Below are positions 35,984 to 45,434 of a DNA stretch of 64,000 nucleotides, piece by piece. Under the pieces are notes generated by a model. It saw only the letters and a list, made by a program, of their open reading frames with translations, ran no database searches and was not told the DNA's origin. Position numbers and translations under genes: made by a program. Positions within the stretch are counted from its first letter, which is position 1. Every line of letters begins with the position of its first letter. Source of the DNA: an uncultured Clostridia bacterium. GTDB taxonomy: Bacteria; Bacillota; Clostridia; Lachnospirales; Anaerotignaceae. The stretch lies in NCBI GenBank assembly GCA_910586765.1, contig CAJUJJ010000003.1, positions 62,001-126,000 on the forward strand, written 5' to 3'.

Positions 35984-36364
35984 ATGAAAAAGAAAAGTTT
36001 ATTTTTATTTGTAGTTGTTAGCATTTGTATATTCACTTTTGCAGCACATACAGTAAATCATAATACAGTAAAACAAGATATTGATTTGAGTACAGCAGAA
36101 TGGAATACGATTTATACTATTAATCGTTTTCATAATATAGGAAGTGCTTTTTTTGGCATTATCAATGATGGAAATAATGATGATGAAATTTATGTTAGGG
36201 TACTTGATAGAAATAATAATATAGTCTTTCAAAGTTGTTTGGTAGAGCTTGGAGAACAAAAAGAGTTGGACTTTATGAAAGATGGATATATTATACAAGC
36301 AAAATCTGCTAATAGATATGGAAATTTTAGAATTTGTATTGTAAATAAAGGAATGATAGTGTAA
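35984..36364 (+). CDS. Small secreted protein of unknown function
   Basis: A 126-residue protein with a clear signal peptide (MKKKSLFLFVVVSICIFTFA, cleavage near residue 22). The mature part is beta-rich (AEWNTIYTINRFHNIGSAFFG, then DEIYVRVLDRNNNIVFQSC and GNFRICIVNKGMIV), with two cysteines that could pair. I chose the ATG at 35984 because it begins the signal peptide; upstream in-frame starts add a non-export-like segment. It is the first of three adjacent exported proteins between spoIIE and tilS. Family unknown. Confidence 0.6.
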   Translation: MKKKSLFLFVVVSICIFTFAAHTVNHNTVKQDIDLSTAEWNTIYTINRFHNIGSAFFGIINDGNNDDEIYVRVLDRNNNIVFQSCLVELGEQKELDFMKDGYIIQAKSANRYGNFRICIVNKGMIV

Positions 36365-36389
36365 TACAGATAAGAGAGTAGTGAAGAAT

Positions 36390-36890
36390 ATGATACGCTT
36401 CAAAAAAATAGCAATAATATGTTGTATAGTATTGTGTAGTATATTTTTAATGTCTTTTTTTAATGAAAAACAATTTTATATTCATAATGAGAATATGCTG
36501 ATACAAGAAATAAAAATATCAAAAATATTTAGTACACCTAGTATGGCGGTAGAAGACACTGTTGAAACTTTGGTATTGCAAGACAAAAAAGAAATAGAAA
36601 GTATGATTTCAAAATTAAAAAGTGATACTTTTCATAAAAGAATTTCTTTGGAGAAAATAATGGGTATTCCTAGTACGACAAAAGATATTACGGAATTTTT
36701 CATTGATATTTATTATGATACAAATGAACAGCAACATTTTGATAGAATACAATTTTCTGCTACAGAAGATGTTAGAGTAAGAAATATCACAATATGTTGC
36801 TATCAGTCTAATTCTAAAAAAGAATATCAAGGAAAAGTGTCAAATGAAATAATGCAAAAATTTTTGGAAGATATGGAAGCTTATTTTTAA
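36390..36890 (+). CDS. Membrane-anchored or secreted protein of unknown function
   Basis: A 166-residue protein with an N-terminal hydrophobic helix (IAIICCIVLCSIFLMSFF, about 6-23), after which an alpha/beta extracellular domain follows. The segment TVETLVLQDKKEIESMISKLKS and later EFFIDIYYDTNEQQHFDRIQF resemble small extracytoplasmic domains that are common and poorly characterised in Firmicutes. ATG at 36390 starts a typical signal; a GTG three codons upstream is the alternative. It lies 25 bases after the previous secreted gene and 29 before the next. Confidence 0.55.
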   Translation: MIRFKKIAIICCIVLCSIFLMSFFNEKQFYIHNENMLIQEIKISKIFSTPSMAVEDTVETLVLQDKKEIESMISKLKSDTFHKRISLEKIMGIPSTTKDITEFFIDIYYDTNEQQHFDRIQFSATEDVRVRNITICCYQSNSKKEYQGKVSNEIMQKFLEDMEAYF

Positions 36891-36919
36891 AACAGAAATA
36901 TAAAAAAGGAAGTGATGTT

Positions 36920-37870
36920 ATGTCAAAAAAGAAGCTGTTTGTATTTTTATCTTTCATAATATCTGCTGTATTTTGTTTTCAAGTAATAGCTAGTTCTAGT
37001 ACATATCAAGAAGAACAATGGAGAAAACAAGGTATTGACTTTCATCGTATAGAAAGTGAAGATGCTATGGAAATTATAAATGAATACCAGTATAAAGATG
37101 ACAAAGGAACTTTACATAGTGTTATGGTAGCAAAAGATGGTACAGAATATGATAATACTTCAACACTTATTTCAAGTCATGTAGAATATACAGATGAAAA
37201 TGACAGTGTGATAGAAGTGGTTGATTATGTAAATCCAGATTATACTGACCATACAAATGCTAAAAAAATAATTGCAGAAAAATCAAACTATGAAAACAAT
37301 GAAACAATAGCATATTGTTTTTATGATAATTATACTGCTTATAAAAATCCAGTAAGTAGAAGTAATACAAACAAAACAGAAACGAAAGATACTCCTAAAG
37401 TGAGAATTAGTATTTCTGATTATGTACCAATACATAATATTGAGGATATTGAGAATATAGCAGGATATGTTATAAAAGCAAAAGCACTTGAAGGCAAAGA
37501 AAACACATCTTTTGGAGAATATGGTGGTGGTTATACAAAAATAAATTTGGAAGTTACAGATGTGTATAAAGGAGATTTGAATATAGGAGATGTTATTCCG
37601 TTAATGGAACGCTATTATATAGAAGATGATGGAACAGAATTAAGACGAGATGGTTATTCTGCTTCTGAAGTAGGAAAAGAGTATTTGTTTTTTGTTGGAA
37701 AATATGATGATGGACTTTATGATACAGTTTGTACAGTTTTAGGACGTTATTCTTTAGAGGATACACAAGCACTAAATGGAGAAGTAGATACTATAGAAAC
37801 AAATATAGTAGAGGAATATAAACCATTATATTATCAGTTAAAAGAAGAAGTAATAAACAAATATAAATAA
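36920..37870 (+). CDS. Secreted protein of unknown function
   Basis: A 316-residue exported protein with a signal peptide (MSKKKLFVFLSFIISAVFCF to about residue 25). Residues 30-150 are acidic and Tyr/Asn-rich. The C-terminal part (about 170-316) is a beta-rich domain (NIAGYVIKAKALEGKENTS, TKINLEVTDVYKGDLNIGD, VIPLMERYYIEDDG, GKEYLFFVGKYDDG) reminiscent of barrel domains of surface proteins that describe export fees on metal or inhibitor binding, but I cannot name the family. GGAAGTG gives the ribosome site. It is the last of the three-gene secreted set, closed by a terminator. Confidence 0.6.
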   Translation: MSKKKLFVFLSFIISAVFCFQVIASSSTYQEEQWRKQGIDFHRIESEDAMEIINEYQYKDDKGTLHSVMVAKDGTEYDNTSTLISSHVEYTDENDSVIEVVDYVNPDYTDHTNAKKIIAEKSNYENNETIAYCFYDNYTAYKNPVSRSNTNKTETKDTPKVRISISDYVPIHNIEDIENIAGYVIKAKALEGKENTSFGEYGGGYTKINLEVTDVYKGDLNIGDVIPLMERYYIEDDGTELRRDGYSASEVGKEYLFFVGKYDDGLYDTVCTVLGRYSLEDTQALNGEVDTIETNIVEEYKPLYYQLKEEVINKYK

Positions 37871-37888
37871 AAATTGATATTATAATGG

Positions 37889-37924
37889 GAGAGGTTTGAT
37901 ATATACAAATCTCTCTTTTTTTGT
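37889..37924 (+). terminator. Terminator of the secreted-protein genes
   Basis: A 10-bp stem with one G-T pair (37889-37898 with 37906-37915), a 7-base loop and a long T run. Confidence 0.85.
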
Positions 37925-37965
37925 TATATTTTTTTTAGCTTTTATCATATAAAGGAGAAAATAAA

Positions 37966-39363
37966 ATGATGTTTTTAGAAAAAGTACAAAAAACAATAGA
38001 AAAATATCATATGATTGAAAAAGGGGACAGTATTATAGTAGGTGTTTCAGGAGGAGCAGACTCTGTGGCACTTTTAATGGTACTTTGTTCACTTCAAAAA
38101 GAATATCAAATCAATATAGAAGCTGTACATATTCATCATGGTTTAAGAGGAGAAGAAGCAGACAGAGACGCTCTTTTTGTAAAACAGCTTTGCGAAAAAT
38201 GGTCTATTCCCTGTGATGTATTAGAATTTGATATAGCAAAAGAAGCTAAAAAAAGAGGCATAGGAACAGAAGAAATGGGAAGGATATGCCGTTACGAAAC
38301 ATTTTATAAAAAGGCTGGCAAAACAGCAAAAATTGCTGTAGCACATCATCAAAATGACCAAGCTGAAACAGTGCTTTTAAATTTGTGTAGGGGAGCAGGT
38401 TTAACAGGTATGTCTGGTATGTCCCCTATCAGAGAAAATATTATACGACCTTTTTTATTTGTAAGTCGAAAAGAAATAGAACATTTTTTGTCAGAAAAAG
38501 GAATTTGTTATTGTCAAGATAGTACAAATGAACAACAAAATTATACAAGAAATAAAATAAGATTATCTGTGTTACCTTTTTTAGAAAAAGAAGTCAATGA
38601 CAAAACAATAGAGCATATTGCAACAACAGCTTCTTTATTGGCAGAAGAAGAAGCCTTTTTGGAGCAGCTAGCAGAGCAACAGCTTCAAAAAGTAATATTA
38701 AAAAAAGAAAAAAATAAAATTGTATTAAGTATACAGGAGTTGTTGTGTCAAAGTAGTGTTATGAGAAGAAGAATTATCAGAAAAGCATTCTGTTTGATAG
38801 ATAGTTCTTTGAGAGATTTGTCTTACATTCATATACAACAAATAGAACAGCTTTTATATAAACAAACAGGAAAAAAGCTGTCATTGCCATTAAAAAGAGT
38901 TGCTTTTGTAGAGTATCATACACTTATTTTAGCATGGGAAAATGAAAACAAAAATACCAAATTTTTCTATAATTTAATACCTGAAAAAGCAATTTATATA
39001 AAAGAAATCAATAAATTTGTAAAATTATCGTTCAATGCGTATAAAAAAGAAGAAAAAATGCTTACGATATGTACGAAAGTGTTCGATTATGATAAAATAA
39101 AAGAAAATATCATCTGTCGAACAAGACAACAAGGAGATTTAATAGCCATAGGTAATGGACATCAAAAGAAATTAAAAGACTTTTTTATTGATTGCAAAAT
39201 TACAAGACAACAAAGAGAAACGCTTTTATTGTTTGCTGTGGGAAAACAAATTTTATGGATACCAGGTTATCGTGTTTCAGGTGATTTTTTAGTTGATGAA
39301 AAAACAAAAAATAAAATATGGATTTCTGTTTGGGAAGGAGAAAAACATGAAAGAGAATATTGA
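37966..39363 (+). CDS. tilS: tRNA(Ile)-lysidine synthetase TilS
   Basis: TilS attaches lysine to C34 of the tRNA-Ile that reads AUA codons. The 465 residues have the PP-loop IIVGVSGGADSVALL near 24-38, VHIHHGLRGEEADRDA, VAHHQNDQAETVLLNLCRGAGL, and a C-terminal TilS domain (RTRQQGDLIAIGNGHQKKLKDFFID through GYRVSGDF). AAAGGAG precedes two consecutive ATG codons. It overlaps hpt by 17 bases, the conserved tilS-hpt-ftsH arrangement. Confidence 0.96.
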   Translation: MMFLEKVQKTIEKYHMIEKGDSIIVGVSGGADSVALLMVLCSLQKEYQINIEAVHIHHGLRGEEADRDALFVKQLCEKWSIPCDVLEFDIAKEAKKRGIGTEEMGRICRYETFYKKAGKTAKIAVAHHQNDQAETVLLNLCRGAGLTGMSGMSPIRENIIRPFLFVSRKEIEHFLSEKGICYCQDSTNEQQNYTRNKIRLSVLPFLEKEVNDKTIEHIATTASLLAEEEAFLEQLAEQQLQKVILKKEKNKIVLSIQELLCQSSVMRRRIIRKAFCLIDSSLRDLSYIHIQQIEQLLYKQTGKKLSLPLKRVAFVEYHTLILAWENENKNTKFFYNLIPEKAIYIKEINKFVKLSFNAYKKEEKMLTICTKVFDYDKIKENIICRTRQQGDLIAIGNGHQKKLKDFFIDCKITRQQRETLLLFAVGKQILWIPGYRVSGDFLVDEKTKNKIWISVWEGEKHEREY

Positions 39364-39877
39364 GACATTGATTTCAAAAACAGCGATACAAAAGAGAATT
39401 TCAGAAATTGCAGAAGATATTTCTAAAGATTATGATGGAGAAAGTATAGAGCTCATTTGTGTGTTAAAGGGTGGCGTTGTGTTTATGGTAGATTTAGCAA
39501 AACACATCAAAGTACCTGTTACAATGAATTTTATGGACGTTTCCAGCTATGGCAATGGAACAGAAAGCAGTGGGGAAATTAAAATACTTATGGATTTAGA
39601 TGAGCCTATTGAAGGGAAAAATGTTCTTATTGTAGAAGATATTATTGATAGCGGCAGAACATTGAGCAAATTGGTAGAGCATCTTTCTCACAGAAAACCA
39701 AAAAGTTTAAAAATATGTACATTGCTAGACAAACCAGACCGTCGTGTTGTTCCTGTAAATGTGGATTATACTGGATTTTCCATTCCAGATGCTTTTGTAA
39801 TAGGCTGTGGCTTAGACTATGCACAAAAATATCGTAATTTAGATTACATTGGTGTGTTGTCATTTGAGGAGGAGTAA
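39347..39877 (+). CDS. hpt: Hypoxanthine phosphoribosyltransferase
   Basis: Hpt salvages hypoxanthine or guanine with PRPP to IMP or GMP. The 176-residue protein has ELICVLKGGVVFMVDLAKHI, the flexible-loop region NFMDVSSYGNGTESSG and the PRPP loop VLIVEDIIDSGRTLSKL. Length is typical. ATG at 39347 follows AAGGAG by six bases inside the end of tilS, so translation is coupled. Confidence 0.95.
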   Translation: MKENIETLISKTAIQKRISEIAEDISKDYDGESIELICVLKGGVVFMVDLAKHIKVPVTMNFMDVSSYGNGTESSGEIKILMDLDEPIEGKNVLIVEDIIDSGRTLSKLVEHLSHRKPKSLKICTLLDKPDRRVVPVNVDYTGFSIPDAFVIGCGLDYAQKYRNLDYIGVLSFEEE

Positions 39878-39940
39878 TAAACGAAAAAGTTTTCAATGCT
39901 TAAAAAATATAGAATAATACTTGACTTTTTTGACAATCTA

Positions 39941-39975
39941 AAGGTGGAGATAGTTTTATCTTCACCTTATTTTTG
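39941..39975 (+). terminator. Terminator of tilS-hpt
   Basis: A 12-bp stem with one G-T pair (39941-39952 with 39957-39968) is followed by ATTTTTG. The rest of the 346-base gap to ftsH holds only AT-rich sequence and the ftsH promoter. Confidence 0.75.
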
Positions 39976-40148
39976 TTTTTCTATCAAAAACAGCATATTT
40001 TTGATAATATTAGAGCAACTATTTTTGCAATATTTTTCAGTAAGTATGTTGTGTTTAATGGATATATGTGATAAAATTAAAAATTGACAGACTATATGTT
40101 TTGTAAATCAATTTCTGTTACTTCATAAATAAGTATTTGTATAAAGTT

Positions 40149-40177
40149 TTGACAATAGCAAAACTTTTTTATATGAT
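40149..40177 (+). promoter_or_regulatory. SigA promoter of ftsH
   Basis: TTGACA (40149-40154), a 17-base spacer and TATGAT (40172-40177) lie about 47 bases before the TTG start of ftsH. With the terminator at 39941 this gives ftsH its own transcript. No CIRCE or CtsR site is visible. Confidence 0.7.
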
Positions 40178-40223
40178 AGATGTGGAGAGAACAGATACGC
40201 AAAGAATACAAGGAGTGAGATAT

Positions 40224-42164
40224 TTGAAAAAATATTGGAAATCTTTTGGATTGTATGCTGTTATTTTTGTTGTTATTGCAATGCTGATTGCGGTAGCAGG
40301 ACAAAAAGCAGACAGGTCATCTACTGTGAATTATACATACAGTAATTTGATTACAGCGTTAGAACAAGACCAAGTAAAAGAAATTCAAGTACAAAGAAGT
40401 TCCGAAGCAAATGATTTTGGCACAGCTACAGCAAGATTGACAAATGGAGAAACCATTCGTGTCAATATTCCAAGTGTTTCTGTACTTCAAGAACGTTTGG
40501 ATAATAAAGCAGCACAAAGTAATAATTTAAAAATTTCTGTGCCTGATATGCCCAAAACAAGTATATTAACAGCAATATTGCCATCTTTGATTATGATGAT
40601 TATTATGGTAATTATATTTACTGTTATATTTCAAAAAATGCAGGGCGGCAGTGGCGGAAAAATGATGTCTTTTGGCAAAAGTAAAGCAAAAATGTCTATA
40701 GACGAAAAGGACAAAGTAACTTTTGCAAATGTAGCAGGTTTAGATGAAGAAAAGGCAGAACTGGAAGAATTGGTTCAATTTTTAAAAGAGCCTAAAAAAT
40801 TTCAAGCTTTGGGAGCAAGAATACCAAAAGGTGTTTTATTAGTAGGCCCTCCAGGAACAGGTAAAACATTGTTAGCAAAGGCGGTTGCAGGAGAGGCAGG
40901 CGTACCATTTTTTAGTATATCTGGTTCTGACTTTGTTGAAATGTTTGTTGGTGTAGGTGCTTCTCGTGTAAGAGATTTATTTGACCAAGCAAAGAAAAAT
41001 TCACCTTGTATCGTTTTTATTGATGAAATTGATGCTGTTGGACGACGTAGAGGTGCTGGATTAGGCGGCGGACATGACGAAAGAGAACAAACATTAAATC
41101 AATTACTTGTTGAGATGGACGGTTTTGGTGTAAATGAAGGTGTTATTGTAGTAGCAGCAACAAATAGAGCAGATATATTAGACCCTGCAATATTGCGTCC
41201 AGGACGTTTTGACAGACAGGTTTATGTAGGCAGACCAGACGTAAAAGGCAGAGAGGCAATATTACGTGTTCATGCAAAAGGAAAACCTCTTTCTTCTGAG
41301 GTGGATTTAAAAGTAGTAGCACAAACAACATCAGGATTTACAGGAGCAGATTTAGCAAATCTTTTAAATGAAGCTGCACTTTTAGCTGCAAGAGCAAATA
41401 AAAAAGCCATTGATATGGAAGAAATACAAAAAGCGTTTGTAAAAGTGGGAATTGGTACAGAAAAGAAAAGCAGAATTATTTCAGACAAAGAAAAATTCAT
41501 TACAGCATACCACGAAAGCGGTCATGCAATATTGTTTGAACTTTTAAGCGAATTAGACCCTGTTCATAGTATTTCCATTATACCAACTGGTATGGCAGGC
41601 GGTTATACTATGCCTTTGCCAGGAGAAGACAGAATGTATATGACAAAGCTGCATATGGAACAAGAAATTGTTAGTCTTTTAGGCGGTAGAGCAGCAGAAT
41701 TTATTGTTTTGAAAGATGTTACAACAGGTGCGTCAAATGACATTCAAAGAGCAACAGCAATGGCAAGAAGTATGGTAACACAATATGGTATGAGTGATAT
41801 ATTAGGCCCAATACAGTTTGGTGATGACAGTGATGAAGTGTTTATTGGCAGAGACTGGGGTCATGCTAGAAATTACAGCGAAGATGTAGCAACCACTATT
41901 GATAAAGAAGTACGCCGTATTGTGGATACAGCATATAGTGAAGCAATTCGTATGTTAAAAGAAAACATGGAAATTCTTCATGCTTCTGCAAAACTTTTGG
42001 TAGAAAAAGAAAAAGTAACAGGAGAAGAATTTAGAGAGTTATTTGATGAAGAAAAAAGAAATACTGTTCTAGGTATTACAGCAATGGATAATGACAGTGA
42101 AAATCAAACAGAACAACAAACAAATACAACAGCCATTCATTTAGAGAAGAAGGAACAAGAATAA
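40224..42164 (+). CDS. ftsH: ATP-dependent membrane zinc protease FtsH
   Basis: FtsH is a hexameric AAA protease that degrades damaged membrane proteins and some regulators. The 646 residues have two membrane helices (about 8-27 and 110-135) around an extracytoplasmic domain. The AAA module has Walker [20 protein letters not shown], Walker [13 protein letters not shown] and the [23 protein letters not shown]. The zinc site is HESGHAI. I chose TTG at 40224 (MKKYWKSFG), eight bases after AAGGAG; longer starts lack a ribosome site. The acidic Gln-rich tail is ordinary for the family. Confidence 0.97.
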   Translation: MKKYWKSFGLYAVIFVVIAMLIAVAGQKADRSSTVNYTYSNLITALEQDQVKEIQVQRSSEANDFGTATARLTNGETIRVNIPSVSVLQERLDNKAAQSNNLKISVPDMPKTSILTAILPSLIMMIIMVIIFTVIFQKMQGGSGGKMMSFGKSKAKMSIDEKDKVTFANVAGLDEEKAELEELVQFLKEPKKFQALGARIPKGVLLVGPPGTGKTLLAKAVAGEAGVPFFSISGSDFVEMFVGVGASRVRDLFDQAKKNSPCIVFIDEIDAVGRRRGAGLGGGHDEREQTLNQLLVEMDGFGVNEGVIVVAATNRADILDPAILRPGRFDRQVYVGRPDVKGREAILRVHAKGKPLSSEVDLKVVAQTTSGFTGADLANLLNEAALLAARANKKAIDMEEIQKAFVKVGIGTEKKSRIISDKEKFITAYHESGHAILFELLSELDPVHSISIIPTGMAGGYTMPLPGEDRMYMTKLHMEQEIVSLLGGRAAEFIVLKDVTTGASNDIQRATAMARSMVTQYGMSDILGPIQFGDDSDEVFIGRDWGHARNYSEDVATTIDKEVRRIVDTAYSEAIRMLKENMEILHASAKLLVEKEKVTGEEFRELFDEEKRNTVLGITAMDNDSENQTEQQTNTTAIHLEKKEQE

Positions 42165-42176
42165 GGAGGTACTTTT

Positions 42177-42578
42177 GTGGAATTTAATTTATCAGTAGGT
42201 ATGAGTATGGAAGAAGAATATGTTGTAACAGAAGCAGATACAGCAGTTCATTTTGGTAGCGGCACAGTAACAGTATTAGCAACGCCAAAAATGATTGCGT
42301 GGATGGAAGGTGTTTCACTCAATGCAGTGCTTCCATTTTTGCCAAAGGGATATGACACAGTAGGAACATCTGTAGAAATTAAACATTCTGCTGCTACACC
42401 AGTGGGCATGAAAGTACGTGTTGTATCAGAATTGATTGAAATTGATGGAAAAGCATTGACATTTAAAGTAAAAGCATATGATGAAATAGATAAAATTGGT
42501 TCTGGTATTCATAAACGTGCTATTGTAGAGTTAGACCGCTTTATAAAACGTACCAAAGAAAAAGGAAAAAGAGCGTAA
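42177..42578 (+). CDS. Hotdog-fold thioesterase (FlK-like)
   Basis: A 133-residue hotdog-fold protein similar to fluoroacetyl-CoA thioesterase FlK and its many uncharacterised relatives: VTEADTAVHFGSGTVTVLATPKMIAWME, LPKGYDTVGTSVEIKHSAATPVGMKV, and IGSGIHKRAIVELDRF. It would hydrolyse an acyl-CoA; FlK itself is narrow, and the true substrate here is unknown. GTG at 42177 is six bases after AGGAGGT and 12 bases after ftsH, so it should be read through from ftsH. Confidence 0.82.
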   Translation: MEFNLSVGMSMEEEYVVTEADTAVHFGSGTVTVLATPKMIAWMEGVSLNAVLPFLPKGYDTVGTSVEIKHSAATPVGMKVRVVSELIEIDGKALTFKVKAYDEIDKIGSGIHKRAIVELDRFIKRTKEKGKRA

Positions 42579-42586
42579 TAAATATA

Positions 42587-42833
42587 GACAGTCAAAACGA
42601 CTTTGACTGACTTAGCGTGTCGATAAAGTCGACACGCTAAGTCGAAAACAAGTTTTCGACTTACTAAAGCAGAAGAATAAACAGCTTGTTCCATCGGCTT
42701 AAAAGCCTTGAAACTCGCTGTTTTCCTCAGGTGGGCAAAGCCCCCCTTGCGGATTAAAATGGGGAGTTGCACTCCCCAAACCCCTTGCTTTTTACAGCAA
42801 AAGTAGGTTTTTTGACAGATTGAGACAGTCAAA
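42587..42833. repeat. Insertion-like hairpin element between two copies of a terminator arm
   Basis: The sequence GACAGTCAAAA, two variable bases, ACTTTGACTG occurs at 42587-42609 and again at 42824-42846. Only the second copy continues into a proper terminator. Between them lie a perfect 15-bp hairpin (GACTTAGCGTGTCGA and its complement, around 42607-42641), a second hairpin (TCGAAAAC/GTTTTCGA), and GC-rich palindromes (GGGGAGTTGCACTCCCC near 42760) unlike the AT-rich surroundings. No ORF is credible. It looks like a small non-coding insertion of about 210 bases that duplicated its target. Confidence 0.6.
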
Positions 42834-42854
42834 ATAACTTTGACTGTCTTTTTT
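42824..42854 (+). terminator. Terminator before ornithine carbamoyltransferase
   Basis: A 10-bp stem GACAGTCAAA/TTTGACTGTC (42824-42833, 42839-42848) is followed by T6. It probably ended the ftsH-thioesterase transcript before the element at 42610 arrived. Confidence 0.85.
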
Positions 42855-42878
42855 GATTAAATGAGGAGGAATTATACT

Positions 42879-43823
42879 ATGTCAGTAGATTTAAAGGGAA
42901 GAAGTTTTTTAACATTAAAAGATTTTACAGCAGAGGAAATTGAATATTTTATTGACTTAGCTATGGAGCTGAAAGAAAAAAAGAAAAAAGGTATTTACGA
43001 AAAAAGAATGAAAAATAAAAATGTGGCATTAATATTTGAAAAACCTTCTACAAGAACACGTTGTTCTTTTACAGTAGGCGCTATTGACGAGGGGGCACAC
43101 CCTGAATATTTGGGAAAAGACGATATACAATTAGGACATAAAGAAACTGTGGAAGATACTGCTAGAGTATTAGGAAGAATGTTTGATGGTATTGAATTTA
43201 GAGGATTTTCTCAAGAAACAGTTGAAAAATTGGCAAAATATAGTGGTGTACCTGTTTGGAATGGTTTAACAGATGAAGACCACCCAACACAAGTATTAGC
43301 AGACTTTATGACAATAAAAGAAAAACTCGGAAAGTTAGAAGGAATACGTTTTGTATATGCTGGTGATGGTAGAAACAATATGTCTAATGCTTTAATGATT
43401 GGTTGTGCTAAAATGGGATTGCATTATGTTGTAGCATCTCCAGAAAGCCTTTATCCAGAAAAACAGCTTGTAGAACTTTGTAAAGTATATGCAGAAGAAA
43501 GCGGCGGAAGCATCACCATTACATCAGATATGAAACAAGCAGTAAAAAATGCAGATGTTATTTATACAGATGTTTGGGTATCTATGGGAGAAGAGGCAAA
43601 AACAAAAGAAAGAATTGATTTATTGCAGCCTTATCAAGTAAATGAGGAAGTTATGGCGGCTACAGGAAATGAAAATACAATATTTATGCACTGTTTGCCA
43701 GCAGTAAGAGGATATGAAGTAACACATGAAGTGTTGGAAGGAAAACAATCTGTAGTATTTGATGAAGCAGAAAATAGAATGCACACAATTAAGGCAGTTA
43801 TGGTGGCAACGATTGGTGAATAA
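42879..43823 (+). CDS. argF: Ornithine carbamoyltransferase
   Basis: The enzyme interconverts ornithine plus carbamoyl phosphate and citrulline. The 314 residues have the carbamoyl-phosphate site STRTRCSF near 55, [46 protein letters not shown] and the ornithine-site [11 protein letters not shown] at 42879 follows GAGGAGG. It stands alone here: no arginine biosynthesis or deiminase gene adjoins, so the anabolic (argF) or catabolic (arcB) role is unsettled. No arginine-repressor box was recognised. Confidence 0.93.
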   Translation: MSVDLKGRSFLTLKDFTAEEIEYFIDLAMELKEKKKKGIYEKRMKNKNVALIFEKPSTRTRCSFTVGAIDEGAHPEYLGKDDIQLGHKETVEDTARVLGRMFDGIEFRGFSQETVEKLAKYSGVPVWNGLTDEDHPTQVLADFMTIKEKLGKLEGIRFVYAGDGRNNMSNALMIGCAKMGLHYVVASPESLYPEKQLVELCKVYAEESGGSITITSDMKQAVKNADVIYTDVWVSMGEEAKTKERIDLLQPYQVNEEVMAATGNENTIFMHCLPAVRGYEVTHEVLEGKQSVVFDEAENRMHTIKAVMVATIGE

Positions 43824-43867
43824 AGAAACAATTACGAATGTAAAAATAAAGTTTATTGACAGACTGA

Positions 43868-43894
43868 AAACCCTCGAGTATTCGAGGGTTTTTT
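43868..43894 (+). terminator. Terminator of ornithine carbamoyltransferase
   Basis: A perfect 10-bp stem AAACCCTCGA/TCGAGGGTTT (43868-43877, 43882-43891) with a 4-base loop and T run. Confidence 0.92.
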
Positions 43895-43912
43895 GATAAG
43901 GAGATAGCGAAA

Positions 43913-44881
43913 ATGTATAAAAAAATATTAGAAGAATTAAAAAAAGCGAACAATTATATTTCTGGAGAAGAATTAGGAGAAAAATTAGGAGTTTCTCGTA
44001 CTGCCATATGGAAGGGAATAAAAAAGTTAAAGGAACAAGGGTATCAAATTGAAGCTGTTTCTAACAAGGGCTATTATTTTGTACCAGAACAAGACTTATA
44101 TAATGCAATAGAAATAAAAGAAGCATTAAATACGGTAAAAATAGCAAATGAAATTTATTTTTATGAGCAAACAGACAGCACAAATAATTGTATTAGAGCA
44201 TTAGCAAGAGAGGGAAAACCAGAAGGAGTGATTGCTGTAGCAGAAATGCAAACAGCAGCAAAAGGAAGAAGGGGAAAAAGCTGGCAATCTCCAAAGGGGA
44301 CAGGTGTATGGTTTAGTATACTTTTAAAGCCCAATATTATGCCCTCAGAAGCACCTATTTTAACGTTATTAGCAGGGCTTGCTGTATGTCGTGCAATACG
44401 TCAGCAGACAGGCTTGCAGTCAGAAATTAAATGGCCTAATGATATTTTGATTTCAGGTAAAAAAGTTTGTGGTATACTAACAGAGTTAGATGCAGAAATG
44501 GAGTGTGTGCATTTTGTAATAACAGGTATTGGCATTAATGTCAATATAGAAGCATTTCCAGAGGAGTTACAACAGACAGCTACTTCATTAAAAATAGAAA
44601 AAGGACAAACTATTTCCAGAAAAAGTATTATAAAAGCAGTATTAGAGGAATTTGAAAAAATATATTTACAGTACGAAAAAAGGTGTAATTTTTTACCATT
44701 TCGTGAAGAATATAAAAAGTATTGTGTTAATATAGGCAAGGAATTACAGATATTATCAAAACAACCTTTTATTGCAAAAGGAATTGATATTACAGAACAA
44801 GGGGAGCTTTTAGTACAAAAACAGACAGGAGAAAAAGTAGTTGTATTTTCGGGAGAAGTTTCTATTAGAAATAACATATAA
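43913..44881 (+). CDS. birA: BirA biotin ligase and biotin repressor
   Basis: BirA attaches biotin to acetyl-CoA carboxylase and related carriers and, when it has an HTH domain, represses biotin genes. The 322-residue protein has that N-terminal winged helix (NNYISGEELGEKLGVSRTAIWKGI), the ligase core with AAKGRRGKSWQSPKGTGVWFS, WPNDILISGKKVCGILTE and GIGINVN, and the small C-terminal barrel (GIDITEQGELLVQ). AGGAG lies before ATG. The downstream gene begins 13 bases after its stop. Confidence 0.95.
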   Translation: MYKKILEELKKANNYISGEELGEKLGVSRTAIWKGIKKLKEQGYQIEAVSNKGYYFVPEQDLYNAIEIKEALNTVKIANEIYFYEQTDSTNNCIRALAREGKPEGVIAVAEMQTAAKGRRGKSWQSPKGTGVWFSILLKPNIMPSEAPILTLLAGLAVCRAIRQQTGLQSEIKWPNDILISGKKVCGILTELDAEMECVHFVITGIGINVNIEAFPEELQQTATSLKIEKGQTISRKSIIKAVLEEFEKIYLQYEKRCNFLPFREEYKKYCVNIGKELQILSKQPFIAKGIDITEQGELLVQKQTGEKVVVFSGEVSIRNNI

Positions 44882-44893
44882 AGGAGAAAAAGT

Positions 44894-45253
44894 ATGGAAA
44901 AACAAATATTAGCAGTAGCAAGTTATGAAAAACAAAAATATTTTATAGAGCCAAAATTTGGAGCATTGCCAGAAGGAATACAAAAGGAATTAAAAGTGAT
45001 GTGCGTTTTGACAGCACAAAAATTATGCTGTACTTTTTTAGTAGGATTTGAAAGAGAGGGAGATATTTATTTTGAAACAATAAAACCAGAACAATGTATT
45101 GATTTTGATGATATTGGAGCAGAATTAGAAATAAAAAGAATACAGTCTGAAAATAAAGATTTATTAAAAGCACTAAAAATATGGTATGTAGTGTTTTGTA
45201 CAAAAGAAGGAGAACAATTAAAACAAGAATTACTGAAAAAAGTAAATTTTTAA
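44894..45253 (+). CDS. Conserved uncharacterised protein (DUF6145-like)
   Basis: A 119-residue soluble protein, mixed alpha/beta: ASYEKQKYFIEPKFGALPEGIQKELKVM at the start and ELEIKRIQSENKDLLKALKIWY near the end. From memory it resembles the DUF6145 family found mainly in Lachnospirales; no function is known. AAAGGAG lies before ATG, 13 bases after birA, so it shares that transcript. No catalytic motif is visible. Confidence 0.6.
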   Translation: MEKQILAVASYEKQKYFIEPKFGALPEGIQKELKVMCVLTAQKLCCTFLVGFEREGDIYFETIKPEQCIDFDDIGAELEIKRIQSENKDLLKALKIWYVVFCTKEGEQLKQELLKKVNF

Positions 45254-45334
45254 ACTATAATATTACAAAAAATAACAAATTATATAGTATTTGTATTTTA
45301 GGTTAAAAAAATAACAGAATTACTAAAAAAAATG

Positions 45335-45434
45335 TTGTAATTAGAGAATTTGCTGTTATAATAGTTTTGTGCTAAAAAAAAGAACAGGGTAGAATGAAAA
45401 TTTCGCTAAAGTTCTACAAAATAAAAAGGCACAA
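45335..45434 (+). promoter_or_regulatory. Promoter and structured leader of panT
   Basis: TTGTAA (45335-45340), 16 bases and TATAAT (45357-45362) predict a start near 45368. From that base an outer stem TTGTGC/GCACAA (45368-45373, 45429-45434) encloses A-rich joining strands and an inner stem GTAGAA/TTCTAC (45389-45394, 45412-45417). About 55 bases of unstructured AT-rich leader follow before the AAAGGAGG of panT. No terminator stem is seen, so control, if any, would be at translation. I do not recognise the fold. Confidence 0.4.

Noticed and set aside
42509..42832. Minus-strand 107-codon ORF over the hairpin element
   Set aside because: It runs through palindromes and into the thioesterase gene in antisense; no ribosome site and no recognisable domain.
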